DNA from: Rubellimicrobium sp.
GTDB taxonomy: Bacteria > Pseudomonadota > Alphaproteobacteria > Rhodobacterales > Rhodobacteraceae
Direction of reading: 5' to 3'
NCBI GenBank assembly: GCA_020852925.1
Contig: JADYZU010000039.1
Span: forward strand, 1-64,000
Length of the DNA stretch: 64,000 bases
Every line of letters begins with the position of its first letter. Position 1 is the first letter of the stretch. The position numbers and the translations under genes are program-made. The notes under the pieces are model-generated. The model did not search any database. It had not been told where the DNA came from and worked only from the letters and a program-made list of their open reading frames with translations. Below, in pieces: positions 34,178 through 43,929 of the stretch.

Positions 34178-35055
34178 GCCGGCTTCGCGCGCGGCTTGCG
34201 GTGGCGGTGCGGCGCCAGTTCGCGCGCCCGCGCCTGCCGGGTCAGGCCGCCCCTCTCGATCCATTGGCGCGTGCCGGCCAGCGAACGTTCGATCAGTTCC
34301 CCGGTCGCGCTGAAATCGAAGGGCGACACCCGCAGCGGGCACAGCGCGGGCGCCATGTGCAGGCCGACGGTCTCGGGCGTGACCTCGATCTCGTGCATGA
34401 GTTGCCAGGCGATCAGCAGCGTGATCGCGTGGAGCGCGTGCCCGATCACGCCCCTTGGCGGATCCTCGAGATCGCAGGCATAGCCGGTGGGCAGCACGAA
34501 GATCCGCGTGGCGCCCAGTTCGCGCGCCTGCCGCAGCGGCGTGTTGGCCGAAATCGCCCCGTCGACCAGCGGCCGTCCGTCCAGGACCACCGGCGGGAAC
34601 ACGCCCGGGATCGCCGCGCTGGCCATGACGCTGTCCACGGTCGGCCCCGAGGACAGCAGCACGCCCATCCCCGCGGTGTCGGTCGCCATGACATGAAGTG
34701 GCAAGCGCGCCTCCTCGATCGTGGCGAAGGGCAGCGAGGCCGCCACCAGCGCGCGCAGGTTCGCCGGATCGACCAGACTGTCGGGATTGCGCAACAGCCG
34801 CAGCGCGCTGCCCAGCGACAGGGGAAAGACGTCGTTGCGCCGCAACCCGCGCCAGACACCGGCCAGACGGGCGACCCCCTCAAGATCCGGGGATCCGGCG
34901 AAAAAGGCCGCGTTCAGCGCACCGACCGAGGTGCCCACCACGAAATCGGGCGTCACCCCCGCCTCAAGCAGGGCCTGCAACATGCCGACCTGGATCGCCC
35001 CCAGGCTGCCGCCGCCGGCAAAGACAAAGGCGGTGCGTTCGCTGCCCCCGTCCAT
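34162..35055 (-). CDS. Patatin-like phospholipase family protein
   Basis: A 297-residue serine hydrolase. The oxyanion loop is FAGGGSLGAIQVG, the nucleophile Ser43 is in GTSVGALNA, and the dyad Asp165 is in VDGAISANTP. Such enzymes cleave acyl chains from lipids; substrate and cell location are not evident (no signal peptide). The C-terminus is a basic Arg/His/Lys tail that could contact membrane lipids or nucleic acid. The last 16 bases overlap the SDR gene on the other strand. Confidence 0.88.
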   Translation of the reverse strand: MDGGSERTAFVFAGGGSLGAIQVGMLQALLEAGVTPDFVVGTSVGALNAAFFAGSPDLEGVARLAGVWRGLRRNDVFPLSLGSALRLLRNPDSLVDPANLRALVAASLPFATIEEARLPLHVMATDTAGMGVLLSSGPTVDSVMASAAIPGVFPPVVLDGRPLVDGAISANTPLRQARELGATRIFVLPTGYACDLEDPPRGVIGHALHAITLLIAWQLMHEIEVTPETVGLHMAPALCPLRVSPFDFSATGELIERSLAGTRQWIERGGLTRQARARELAPHRHRKPRAKPAQARA

Positions 35056-35127
35056 CCCTTCCCCCCTGCGCCCCGGTCCCTGCCTGTGGCGTCCCGGCCT
35101 GTGGCGGCCCGGCCGGCGGGGCCGGTG

Positions 35128-36651
35128 TCAGCCCGCCGCGCGCAGTCGCCGCGCCTCCTCGAGTGCCTCATGATCGCGCCCGATCGTGGCCAAGGCAAGC
35201 GTGCGCCCGCCCCTGCGGTAACGCACCGCGCAGTCGCGCCCCGGGATCGAGCCATCGACCACGATCTCGTCCCAGCCCTGGGCATGGCCGACATAGCGGA
35301 TGGTGGTGCCGTGGTGCCCCGACCAGAAGAAGGGCACGTCGCGATAGGTCTGGCCGGCGCCCAGCATGTTTTCGGCCGCGACCTGGCCGTGCCGTTCGGC
35401 CACGACCCAGTGTTCGACCCGCAGCGATTCGCCATCGGCCCCCGGCCAGCGCGCCACGTCGCCCGCGGCATAGACACCGGGCGCCGAAGTCTCGAGCCGG
35501 TGGTTCACCACGATCCCGCGGTCGACGGCAAGGCCCGCCGCCTCGGCCAACTCGAGTCGCGGGCGCACCCCCACGCCGATCACCACGAGATCGGCCGGGA
35601 TCACGGTGCCGTCGGCCAGCGTCACCGCCTCGGCGCCGATGCTGGCGATCGAGGTGTTCATGTGGAAATGTTCGCCCTTCTCCTCGTGCAGGGCGCGGAT
35701 GAAATCGCCCAGTTCCGCCCCCAGCACCCGTTCGAGCGGGCGCGCATCGAGCGAGACCACATGCACCCCAAGCCCGCGTTTCGTCAGCGCCGCCGCCACC
35801 TCGAGGCCGATGAACCCGGAGCCGAGCACCACTGCCGTGCGCGCCCCCTCGGCACGGGCGATGATCGCCCGGCTGTCGGCGATCGAGCGCAGGGTGAACA
35901 CATGCGGCAACCCGGAGCCGGGAATTGGCAGGCGCATGGGTTCGGCCCCGGTGGCGATGAGCAGGCGGTCATAGGAATGGCGCGCGCCATCCGCCGTCAC
36001 CACCATGCGCGCGTCGGTGTCGATGCGGGCGACGGTCGTGGACAGGTGCAGGGCGATGCGGTTCTTCTCGTAGAAATCCGCCCCCTTGAGCGGCATCCAC
36101 CCCTCGGGCGCACCGCCGTGCAGGTAATCCTTGGACAGGTTCGGCCGGTCGATGGGCGCATCGGCCTCGGCGCTGAACAGGGTGAGCGCGCCGGCGTAGC
36201 CGCGCCGGCGCAGCAACTCGGCCGCGGCGAATCCGGCCGCGCCGCCCCCGACGATGACGATCGATTCCGGCCGGTCCGGCAGCGCCACCTGCGCCGGCGC
36301 CGGCTGTGGTGCAAGCTGTTCGCGCACGACGATGCGCGCGCCCTCGCGCTCGACCTTCCAGCAGGAGAGCGGGGAAAAGGCCGGGGCGGCCACCGCCTCG
36401 CCGGTGCGCAGGGAAAAGCAGGCGTGGTGCAGCGGGCAGCGCACCGTGTCCCCCTCGAGCGCGCCCCGGTCCAGCCGCCCCTGATAATGCGTGCAACTCG
36501 CGCCGACGGCGAGGATCTCATCCCCCACCCGCGCGAGCAGCACCGCCTTCTTGCCGACATGTCCGCGCAGCATGTCCCGGCCGCCGAAATCCGCCAGCGT
36601 CACGCCCAGGGTCAGATCCGGCCCGTTGTCCGGCCTTGCCTCGTCCGACAT
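35128..36651 (-). CDS. Rieske-domain FAD-dependent NAD(P)H oxidoreductase (AIFM3/Nfrl-like)
   Basis: A 507-residue fusion. Residues of about 10-115 are a Rieske [2Fe-2S] domain with Cys53-x-His55 and Cys72-x2-His75 ligands. Residues of about 125-507 are a pyridine-nucleotide disulfide-family reductase: FAD loop VGGGAAG (134-140), NAD loop VLGSGFIGLEVA, and the C-terminal APGVYAAGDVARWP. This layout matches the AIFM3/Nfrl flavoprotein class. Electron acceptor is unknown; in related proteins it is a ferredoxin, or an oxygenase is served. Downstream of the AhpD-like gene on the same strand, 37 bases away. Confidence 0.88.
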   Translation of the reverse strand: MSDEARPDNGPDLTLGVTLADFGGRDMLRGHVGKKAVLLARVGDEILAVGASCTHYQGRLDRGALEGDTVRCPLHHACFSLRTGEAVAAPAFSPLSCWKVEREGARIVVREQLAPQPAPAQVALPDRPESIVIVGGGAAGFAAAELLRRRGYAGALTLFSAEADAPIDRPNLSKDYLHGGAPEGWMPLKGADFYEKNRIALHLSTTVARIDTDARMVVTADGARHSYDRLLIATGAEPMRLPIPGSGLPHVFTLRSIADSRAIIARAEGARTAVVLGSGFIGLEVAAALTKRGLGVHVVSLDARPLERVLGAELGDFIRALHEEKGEHFHMNTSIASIGAEAVTLADGTVIPADLVVIGVGVRPRLELAEAAGLAVDRGIVVNHRLETSAPGVYAAGDVARWPGADGESLRVEHWVVAERHGQVAAENMLGAGQTYRDVPFFWSGHHGTTIRYVGHAQGWDEIVVDGSIPGRDCAVRYRRGGRTLALATIGRDHEALEEARRLRAAG

Positions 36652-36688
36652 GTCGTCTCTCCTTGTCCTTGCGGGCCGGATGTCGCCC

Positions 36689-37141
36689 TCAACCTGCCTT
36701 GCGGACCGGATGCATGGTGTGGAACGCCACGCTGAGCCGGTTCCATGTATTGATCACCGCCACCGCCATCGTGAGCTTGACCAGTTCATTTTCGGTAAAC
36801 TGCGCCCTTGCGGCAGCAAAAAGATCATCCGAGACGCCCCCGTGCGAGATCTGCGTCACCGCCTCGGTCCAGGCCAGGGCCGCGCGTTCGCGCTCACTGA
36901 ACAGGGGCGATTCGCGCCAGGCGGCCACCAGATAGAGCCGCTGCTCGGTCTCGCCATCGGTGCGCGCCTCGTGGGCGTGCAGGTCCACGCAATAGGAACA
37001 GCCGTTGATCTGCGAGGCCCGCAACTTGATCAGATGCAGGAGCCCGTGTTCAAGACCCGATTCCCCGACCGCCTTGTTCAGCGCCGTCTGCGCCTTCATC
37101 AGTTCGGGTTCGAGCGGGAAGTAATCCAGCCGCGCCTTCAT
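36689..37141 (-). CDS. Carboxymuconolactone decarboxylase family protein (AhpD-like)
   Basis: A 150-residue all-helical protein with the AhpD-like active site Cys48-x2-Cys51-x3-His55 (NGCSYCVDLHAH), which suggests peroxidase or disulfide reductase activity. The first helix segment LEPELMKAQTALNKAV is typical of the group encoded next to ECF sigma factors. It starts 25 bases downstream of an ECF sigma gene and is probably in its operon. ATG 37141. Confidence 0.88.
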   Translation of the reverse strand: MKARLDYFPLEPELMKAQTALNKAVGESGLEHGLLHLIKLRASQINGCSYCVDLHAHEARTDGETEQRLYLVAAWRESPLFSERERAALAWTEAVTQISHGGVSDDLFAAARAQFTENELVKLTMAVAVINTWNRLSVAFHTMHPVRKAG

Positions 37142-37166
37142 GTCGTCACTCCTGAATGGGGGCGCG

Positions 37167-37877
37167 TCAGCCGTCGCGGGCCAGCCCTTCGGCCCGCGCA
37201 CGGGCAAGGACGCTGGCGGTGATGCGGTCACAGCGCGCGCCGTCGAACGAGAAAGCCTCGCCCAGCGCCAGATCCATTTCACCGGCCAGTCCCTCGCGCA
37301 AGAGGGCGCGCGCCCGGAAAAAGCGCGTGCGCACCGTCGCCTCGGGAATGCACAGGGCCTCGGCCACCTCCTCGACGCTCATCTCCTCGACCGCGCGCAG
37401 CATGAACACGGTGCGATAGGCCTCGGGCAGCAGGTCGATGCGCGATTCCATCAGCCGGCGCACCTGCGCGCGGCCCAGTTCCTCCTCGGGGGTGCGATGC
37501 GGCGATTCGCTCAGCGCCTCTTGCGTGGTGCGGTCAGTGGACAGCATGGCAGCCTCCAGCGGGATCACCTCGGCCGATGTGCGCCGCAGGCGCCCCAGGG
37601 CCTCGTTCGTGACGATACGGACCAGCCAGGTCGACAACCGGGCCTCGGCGCGAAAGGTATGAAGCCCGCGCCAGGCGTGCAGCCAGCCTTCCTGCACCGC
37701 CTCCTCGGCCTCGGCGTCGCTTTTCAGGATCGCGCGCGCGGTGCGGAACAGGGTCTGGTTGTAGCGCCGCATCAGGATTTCAAAGGCCCCCCCGTCCCCC
37801 GCCACGGCACGGGCGATAACCCCGGCCTCGGAGAGATCGGGCGGCGGGACGGTGGCGGGGCGCGGATTGATCGGCAT
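37167..37877 (-). CDS. ECF RNA polymerase sigma factor
   Basis: A 236-residue sigma factor with region 2 (LMRRYNQTLFRTARAIL to TWLVRIVTNEALGRLRR) and region 4 (LPEAYRTVFMLRAVEEMSVEEVAEALCIPEATVRTRFFRARALL). A roughly 35-residue C-terminal extension ends GARCDRITASVLARA. Unlike ECF41 members, which also pair with carboxymuconolactone decarboxylases, it lacks a SnoaL-like C-terminal domain. No anti-sigma gene is adjacent; the AhpD-like gene follows. The start is placed at ATG 37877, with GAGG 7 bases upstream; ATG 37889 is an alternative. Confidence 0.88.
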   Translation of the reverse strand: MPINPRPATVPPPDLSEAGVIARAVAGDGGAFEILMRRYNQTLFRTARAILKSDAEAEEAVQEGWLHAWRGLHTFRAEARLSTWLVRIVTNEALGRLRRTSAEVIPLEAAMLSTDRTTQEALSESPHRTPEEELGRAQVRRLMESRIDLLPEAYRTVFMLRAVEEMSVEEVAEALCIPEATVRTRFFRARALLREGLAGEMDLALGEAFSFDGARCDRITASVLARARAEGLARDG

Positions 37878-37946
37878 GGGCAGCCTCATGGCGTGATGCG
37901 GTGGAGTGATTGTGGCGCGTCGGGCGCAGAAATCAACCTTTCGGGT

Positions 37947-38663
37947 TCATCTTTTCATCAGCCCCAGAAACTCGCGCCGCAGGTCGGGGTTCGCCAGAAA
38001 GGCGCCGCGCATCACCGAATTGGTCATGACCGACTGGTCGTCCTTGACCCCGCGCCAATGCATGCAGAAGTGATCTGCCTCCATCACCACCGCCAGGCCA
38101 TCGGGCCTGACGCGCTGTTCGAGTTCGTCGGCCAGCATCACCACCGCCTCTTCCTGGATCTGCGGCCTGCTCATCACCCAGTCGGCAAGCCGGGCGTATT
38201 TCGACAGGCCGATCAGATCGGAATCGGCATTGGGCAGCACCCCCACCCAGAGCCGGCCCATGATCGGGCACAGGTGATGCGAACAGGCGCTGCGCACCGT
38301 GAGCGGGCCCACGATCATGAGTTCGCTCAGTCCCGAGACATTGGGAAAGCTCGTGACCTTCGGCGCGGGCTCGTAGCGGCCGCGGAACACCTCGTCGAGG
38401 AACATCTTCGCCACGCGGCGGGCGGTCTCGCGGCTGTTGTGGTCATGGGCGGTGTCGATCACCAGCGCGTCCAGCACCTCCTGCATCCGGGCGGTCACCT
38501 CATCGCGCAACTCGTCGCGCTCGCCCTCGCGCAGGAAGGCGGCGATGTTGTCGTTGGCGTTGAAGCGCAGGCCGGCATCGGTCAGACGGCGACGGATACG
38601 GGCAGAGGCGGGCTCGGCCGGGAGTTCCTTGCGCAGGACGGGGGAGACGGCGATGACGGACAT
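37947..38663 (-). CDS. folE: GTP cyclohydrolase I (type IA)
   Basis: A 238-residue homodecameric zinc enzyme that converts GTP to 7,8-dihydroneopterin triphosphate, the first step of folate/tetrahydrobiopterin synthesis. Zinc ligands are in RSACSHHLCPIMG and Cys in ADHFCMHWRG; LSKYARLADW is also conserved. The N-terminal 55 residues are a family-variable extension. Monocistronic by spacing. The nearby dihydropteridine-reductase-like SDR could use a related pterin, but nothing in the sequence links the two. Confidence 0.95.
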   Translation of the reverse strand: MSVIAVSPVLRKELPAEPASARIRRRLTDAGLRFNANDNIAAFLREGERDELRDEVTARMQEVLDALVIDTAHDHNSRETARRVAKMFLDEVFRGRYEPAPKVTSFPNVSGLSELMIVGPLTVRSACSHHLCPIMGRLWVGVLPNADSDLIGLSKYARLADWVMSRPQIQEEAVVMLADELEQRVRPDGLAVVMEADHFCMHWRGVKDDQSVMTNSVMRGAFLANPDLRREFLGLMKR

Positions 38664-38743
38664 GGCGAACCTCGGGGAATGGATGGACCCGGGAGATCCG
38701 GCCCGCCGCCGAAGGCAGCGGGCCGGGCCCTACCGGTAAACGG

Positions 38744-39424
38744 TCACTCGGCAAAACGGTCGGGGAAGGCGGCGATGAGGCCGTTCGTCAGCGCGTCGGC
38801 CAGCATCATCATGTGCGCCTCGGCCTCGCCATACTGGGCGATCCCCTCGGCGTAGTTCCCCTGCAGCAGCGAGGTCGCATAGACCAGCGTGGTGTCGATA
38901 TGCCCCTTGAGCATGTCGCGGACCACATCCTGCGGCCAGTTGGCATTGGCGCCCGACAGGAAATCGGCGATCTCCTCGGCATTGGCATAGGCGGCGGCAA
39001 TCGCCGTCTCGGCCGCGGCATTGTCGCCCGCCTTGGCGGCAGCCACCACCGCGACCGCGCCCGAGATGTGCTCCTGCAGCAGCGCGGTCAGGGCGTTGCC
39101 GGCATCGTCGCCGTAGAAGGGCTTGATCGCGTTGCCGATATCGGCCTGGTTCTGCATCAGGCGCGCGGCCTCGGCCTCGAACGCGGGCGATCCGGTGGCA
39201 AAGGACGACACCGCGGCATAGGTCCATTCCATGTGCTGCGCCCAGAGTTCGCGCATCGCATCCTGAAGCGCATTCGCGGAGGGCGAGCAGATGACCAGCG
39301 CATGATCGCCCTCATGGGCAAGCGCGGGCTGCGCCACGGCCGACAGGGCCAGAAGCGCGGCAACAGAAGCGGAACGGAACAGGCGCAGGGCCGGAACGTG
39401 ACGGAAGCTGGAAATCGGGAACAT
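38744..39424 (-). CDS. Exported conserved helical protein of unknown function
   Basis: A 226-residue protein with a signal peptide (cleavage near PALA-HEGDH). The mature part is helical and seems to consist of two related halves: [19 protein letters not shown]... and a later [28 protein letters not shown]... ending [12 protein letters not shown]. Conserved His, Asn-Gln-x-x-Ile-Gly and Glu residues could hold a cofactor or metal, as in four-helix bundles. I recall similar hypothetical proteins in other bacteria, but no known function. Monocistronic; the start at 39424 is set by the signal peptide. Confidence 0.75.
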   Translation of the reverse strand: MFPISSFRHVPALRLFRSASVAALLALSAVAQPALAHEGDHALVICSPSANALQDAMRELWAQHMEWTYAAVSSFATGSPAFEAEAARLMQNQADIGNAIKPFYGDDAGNALTALLQEHISGAVAVVAAAKAGDNAAAETAIAAAYANAEEIADFLSGANANWPQDVVRDMLKGHIDTTLVYATSLLQGNYAEGIAQYGEAEAHMMMLADALTNGLIAAFPDRFAE

Positions 39425-39666
39425 GGCACAATCCTGTGTGTCGGGTCTTCGGTTGTCTCGACCGGCGCGGTCCGGGCTCTGCCCTCTTGCGTCCTGTCTG
39501 CCCATTGGATGCAGGGGCACGGCCACCCGTTCCCGAGAATAGCAAAAAATCTGTTACCCCCGACCAGAAAATCCGGCCGCCGGTGCCGGCGCGCGCGGGT
39601 CTTTTCCCGGCAACAGGGCGGGACTATGGTCGATGGGCGTGCACAGGGACCACAGCGGAGACAGGA

Positions 39667-40167
39667 ATGACCGGAGAAGAGCCAGGTTCGGGCAGGGTGC
39701 GCCGCACCGCCACGGGCAGCGAGGGACAACTGACGCGGCGCCTCGACCACGGCCGCGAGACGGTCTGGCGCATGCTGACCGAGGAGGCGCAGATCGCGCA
39801 ATGGCTTGCCCCGGGCACGATCGAGCCGCACGCCGGCGGCCGGGTGCGCATCGACTTCGGCGACAGCGGCCTGGTGATCGACAGCCAGGTCACCGCCTGC
39901 GATCCGCCGTCCCGCCTCGGCTTTTCCTGGAGCAGCGGCACCGCGCCTCTGCGCCCGCTGGTCTGGGACCTCGAGGCGGCGGGCGGCGGCACCCTGCTCA
40001 CCCTCACCGTGACGCTGCCGGGGGACGAAGACATCGCCAAGGCCTGCGCCGGGTTCGACGCCCATCTCGAGATGCTGGCCGCCGCCCTCGAAGGGGTGCC
40101 GATGAAGTTTCCATTCGAACACTACCTCGCCGCGCGGCGGGCCTATCAGGCCATGCTCGAGACCTGA
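39667..40167 (+). CDS. SRPBCC / AHSA1-family protein
   Basis: A 166-residue START-like fold protein. The AHSA1 features are LTRRLDHGRETVWRMLTEEAQIAQWLAPG, EPHAGGRVRIDF and a C-terminal long helix. Family members bind lipids or hydrophobic ligands, or act as Hsp90 co-chaperones; in bacteria they often accompany ArsR-type regulators, which are absent here. GGAGACAGGA precedes the ATG at 39667. The 242 bases upstream hold no recognisable feature. Confidence 0.85.
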   Translation: MTGEEPGSGRVRRTATGSEGQLTRRLDHGRETVWRMLTEEAQIAQWLAPGTIEPHAGGRVRIDFGDSGLVIDSQVTACDPPSRLGFSWSSGTAPLRPLVWDLEAAGGGTLLTLTVTLPGDEDIAKACAGFDAHLEMLAAALEGVPMKFPFEHYLAARRAYQAMLET

Positions 40168-40182
40168 GCCCAGGGCCGCGCA

Positions 40183-40356
40183 GGGGGGCTCTGCCCCCCG
40201 CCGCCCTGCGGGCGCCTCCCCCCGGGATATTTGGAGACAGATGAAAGCGCAGCCCTGCTCCTTCATCTTTGCCCGAAATACCCCCGCCGGAGGCACGCTC
40301 GAGGCGGTGCGCCAGCACCGCCGAGACAGGAGGAATGCGCGGCAAGGCCGCGCTCC
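40183..40356 (+). repeat. Intergenic repeat copy C (extended, with two covarying hairpins)
   Basis: Left half: hairpin GGGGGGC-TCT-GCCCCCC (from 40183), a GGGC/GCCC-type segment, GGGATATTT and CAGATGAA. Right half, inverted: TTCATCTTTGCCC (from 40262), AATACCCCCGCCGGAGGC. Then come hairpin 1, GGCGGTGC-GCCA-GCACCGCC (303-322), the spacer GAGACAGGAGGAAT, and hairpin 2, GCGCGGC-AAG-GCCGCGC (337-353), then TCCG. Copy E has the same order. Lies between SRPBCC and the next rightward gene; the rest of the gap to 40460 shows nothing more. Confidence 0.88.
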
Positions 40357-40460
40357 GTTTCCTTGAAGGAAGGGCGGGGCTTGGCGGGTCGGGTGCTGTC
40401 GCCTAGGATGGCGCCGGGCAGGAACCCGGGCAACCGCTCCCGGATCGTCAGGGCAGGACC

Positions 40461-40982
40461 ATGAGAACACGCGCCGCCCTCTTCTGCGCAGTCACGCTGG
40501 CTGCCTGTGTCGAGGCCGGGGGCAGCGGCGAACGCGCCCTGCCTGCATTGGGCGCGGCCGAGATCAGCCATGATGCCGAAGGGCGTTGCTGGGGGCGCGA
40601 CATCGCGCCGGCCGTGGTCCAGACCGTCACGGCCCAGGAGATCGCCACGCCGGCCGTGCTGGCCGGGGACGGCACCATCCTGACCCCTGCCACCTGGCGC
40701 ACCACCGTGCGCCAGGAGATCCTGCGCGAGCGCGGCGAGCAGGCGTTCGAAACCGTCTGCCCACCGGTCTATACCGCCGGTTTCGTCGAGAGTCTCCAGC
40801 GCGCACTGGGCGCGCGCGGCTATTACCGGGGCGCGGTGGACGGGGTGCTCGATACCGCCACCGGCCGGGCGGTGCAGGATTTCCAGCGCAGTTGGGGGCC
40901 GGATTCGCCGCTGCTGTCGATCGAGGCGGCGCGGCGGCTGGGGCTCGTGGTGCTGTCGCCCGAGGAACTGGGGGCGATGTGA
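40461..40982 (+). CDS. Lipoprotein with peptidoglycan-binding domain
   Basis: A 173-residue exported protein: lipobox LAAC within the first 16 residues, a variable middle, then a PG_binding_1 domain (about 110-155) with VESLQRALGARGYYRGAVDGVLDTATGRAVQDFQ, which binds cell-wall peptidoglycan noncovalently. No catalytic domain is attached. Probably an envelope-anchoring or scaffold lipoprotein. It is convergent with degP across a terminator hairpin. Confidence 0.85.
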   Translation: MRTRAALFCAVTLAACVEAGGSGERALPALGAAEISHDAEGRCWGRDIAPAVVQTVTAQEIATPAVLAGDGTILTPATWRTTVRQEILRERGEQAFETVCPPVYTAGFVESLQRALGARGYYRGAVDGVLDTATGRAVQDFQRSWGPDSPLLSIEAARRLGLVVLSPEELGAM

Positions 40983-41008
40983 CCCCCGGGGATGGCGCGC
41001 GCGTGGAA

Positions 41009-41032
41009 AAAGGGGGCCCCCGGGCCCCCTTT
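41009..41032. terminator. Bidirectional terminator hairpin
   Basis: Perfect 11-bp arms AAAGGGGGCCC and GGGCCCCCTTT. Reading leftward the stem is followed by five T residues, a standard rho-independent layout for degP; reading rightward the T-run is only three. It lies between convergent genes, 26 bases past the lipoprotein stop and 10 before the degP stop. Confidence 0.85.
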
Positions 41033-41042
41033 CCCGTGCCGG

Positions 41043-42521
<1,479 letters not shown>

Positions 42522-42673
42522 GCTGGTTGCTCCTGATGCTGGGGGTGGCGCCCCGGCCGCCCCGTCGGAAGGCATCATTCACGCGGGCCGCGGACTTTTG
42601 CAACGCACGGCTGGTCGCGGCGCGTCAATCCGGCGTGAGGTTCCCGCGGGGCATGCGGAGCCCGCCGGCCCGC

Positions 42674-42868
42674 TCAGGCGCCCAGTGCCCGCGCCCACCA
42701 GACCAGCGCGACACCCAGCGCCAGCGCGATCAACCCGGCAAGGCGGCGCGCCTCGGGCGGAAGGGCAGCGAGGGCGGCCATCAGATCCTCGATCAGGCGC
42801 GGGGCGAGGGCCCAGAACAGGCCCTCGACCACCAGCACCAGCCCCAGCGCCAGAAGCGCGGTTGCCAT
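42674..42868 (-). CDS. DUF2065 small membrane protein
   Basis: A 64-residue protein with two hydrophobic helices (TALLALGLVLVVEGLFWALA and RLAGLIALALGVALVWWAR), typical of DUF2065, a family of unknown function commonly found directly after hflC. The ATG at 42868 shares a base with the hflC stop (TGATG), so translation is coupled. It may be an accessory of the HflKC-FtsH complex; this is inference from position. Confidence 0.88.
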   Translation of the reverse strand: MATALLALGLVLVVEGLFWALAPRLIEDLMAALAALPPEARRLAGLIALALGVALVWWARALGA

Positions 42869-43926
42869 CACGGGGCGGCGGGCGCGTCATCCGCTGCGGC
42901 GCCCTCGTCCCCGGTGGCGGCCGCAGCCGGATCGGTGGCGGTGGCGCGCGCCGCTTCGGCGGCGGTCGCCTCCTGATCGGCGGCGGTGGCGGTGGCAAGG
43001 GCGCTGGCCGCGTCCTCGATCATCTGCCCCGTCACCTCGGGCGCGCTGCCCGAAGGCCCGTCCGCGGAGAAGAGATAGTCGAAGAACGACGACCCCGGCG
43101 TGAGCACCATCGCCGAATTCTGCCCGCCCAGCGCCCGTTCATAGGCCTGGAGCGAGCGGTAGAAGTCGAAGAATTCGGGATTGGCGCCATAGGCCTCGGC
43201 AAAGATGCGGTTGGCCTCGGCATCGGCCTCGCCCCGCGTCACCTGGGCCTCGCGCTCGGCCTCGGAGACGGTCTCGATCACGGTGCGGTCGGCCAGGGCC
43301 TGCACCCTCTGCGCCGCCTCGTTGCCGCGCGCGATCTCGTCCGCCGCCTCGCGTTCGCGTTCGGCGCGCATCCGGGCAAAGGTCGCATCGAGGTTCTGGA
43401 CCGGCAGGTTGGTCTGCTTGAGCCGCACGTCCACCACCTGAAGCCCCAGATTGGCGGCCTCGGCCTGGGCCAGCGTCTGGATCCGCATCATGAGGTCGCG
43501 CCGGTTCGACGACAGGATCGTGTCCGAGGTCACGCTCTGTGCGCCCAGCACCTCGCGGATCTTGGCGTTGAGGATGGCGGCCAGCCGATCCTCGGCGGCC
43601 CGTTCGCCACCCACGCCCACCGCCTGCCGGAACCGCACCAGATCGGCGATGCGGTAGCGGGCGAAGGCATCGACGACAAGGCGCCGGTCGTCCGAGGGCG
43701 TCACCTCGATCGTTTCGGTGTCGAGGCCGAGGATCCGGTCCTCGTAATAGACCACCTCCTGGATGAGCGGGATCTTGAAGTTGAGGCCCGGCTCCTCGAT
43801 CACCTGGCGGATCTGGCCGAACTGAAGCACAAGCGCCTTCTGCTTCTCGTTGACGACAAAGACCGAGGACAGAAGTCCGACAACCGCGACCGCGACCGCG
43901 ATCAGCGCAAGATAGGCTCGTGTCAT
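42868..43926 (-). CDS. hflC: HflC, regulator of FtsH protease
   Basis: A 352-residue inner-membrane SPFH/prohibitin-family protein. One N-terminal transmembrane helix (about 4-24), the SPFH domain (about 25-200), a coiled-coil rich in Glu/Ala/Arg (about 190-255), and an unusually Ala/Thr-rich tail of about 60 residues. With HflK it forms a periplasmic-side cage around FtsH. Directly downstream of hflK (3 bases) and coupled to DUF2065. Confidence 0.95.
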   Translation of the reverse strand: MTRAYLALIAVAVAVVGLLSSVFVVNEKQKALVLQFGQIRQVIEEPGLNFKIPLIQEVVYYEDRILGLDTETIEVTPSDDRRLVVDAFARYRIADLVRFRQAVGVGGERAAEDRLAAILNAKIREVLGAQSVTSDTILSSNRRDLMMRIQTLAQAEAANLGLQVVDVRLKQTNLPVQNLDATFARMRAEREREAADEIARGNEAAQRVQALADRTVIETVSEAEREAQVTRGEADAEANRIFAEAYGANPEFFDFYRSLQAYERALGGQNSAMVLTPGSSFFDYLFSADGPSGSAPEVTGQMIEDAASALATATAADQEATAAEAARATATDPAAAATGDEGAAADDAPAAP

Positions 43927-43929
43927 GGC

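Noticed and set aside
33814..36735. A 973-codon plus-strand frame across the patatin and Rieske/FAD genes
   Set aside because: Antisense to two genes with complete catalytic motifs; no family resemblance.
37167..37877. ECF41 sigma factor
   Set aside because: The AhpD-like neighbour suggested it, but the SnoaL-like C-terminal domain is missing and the length is too short.
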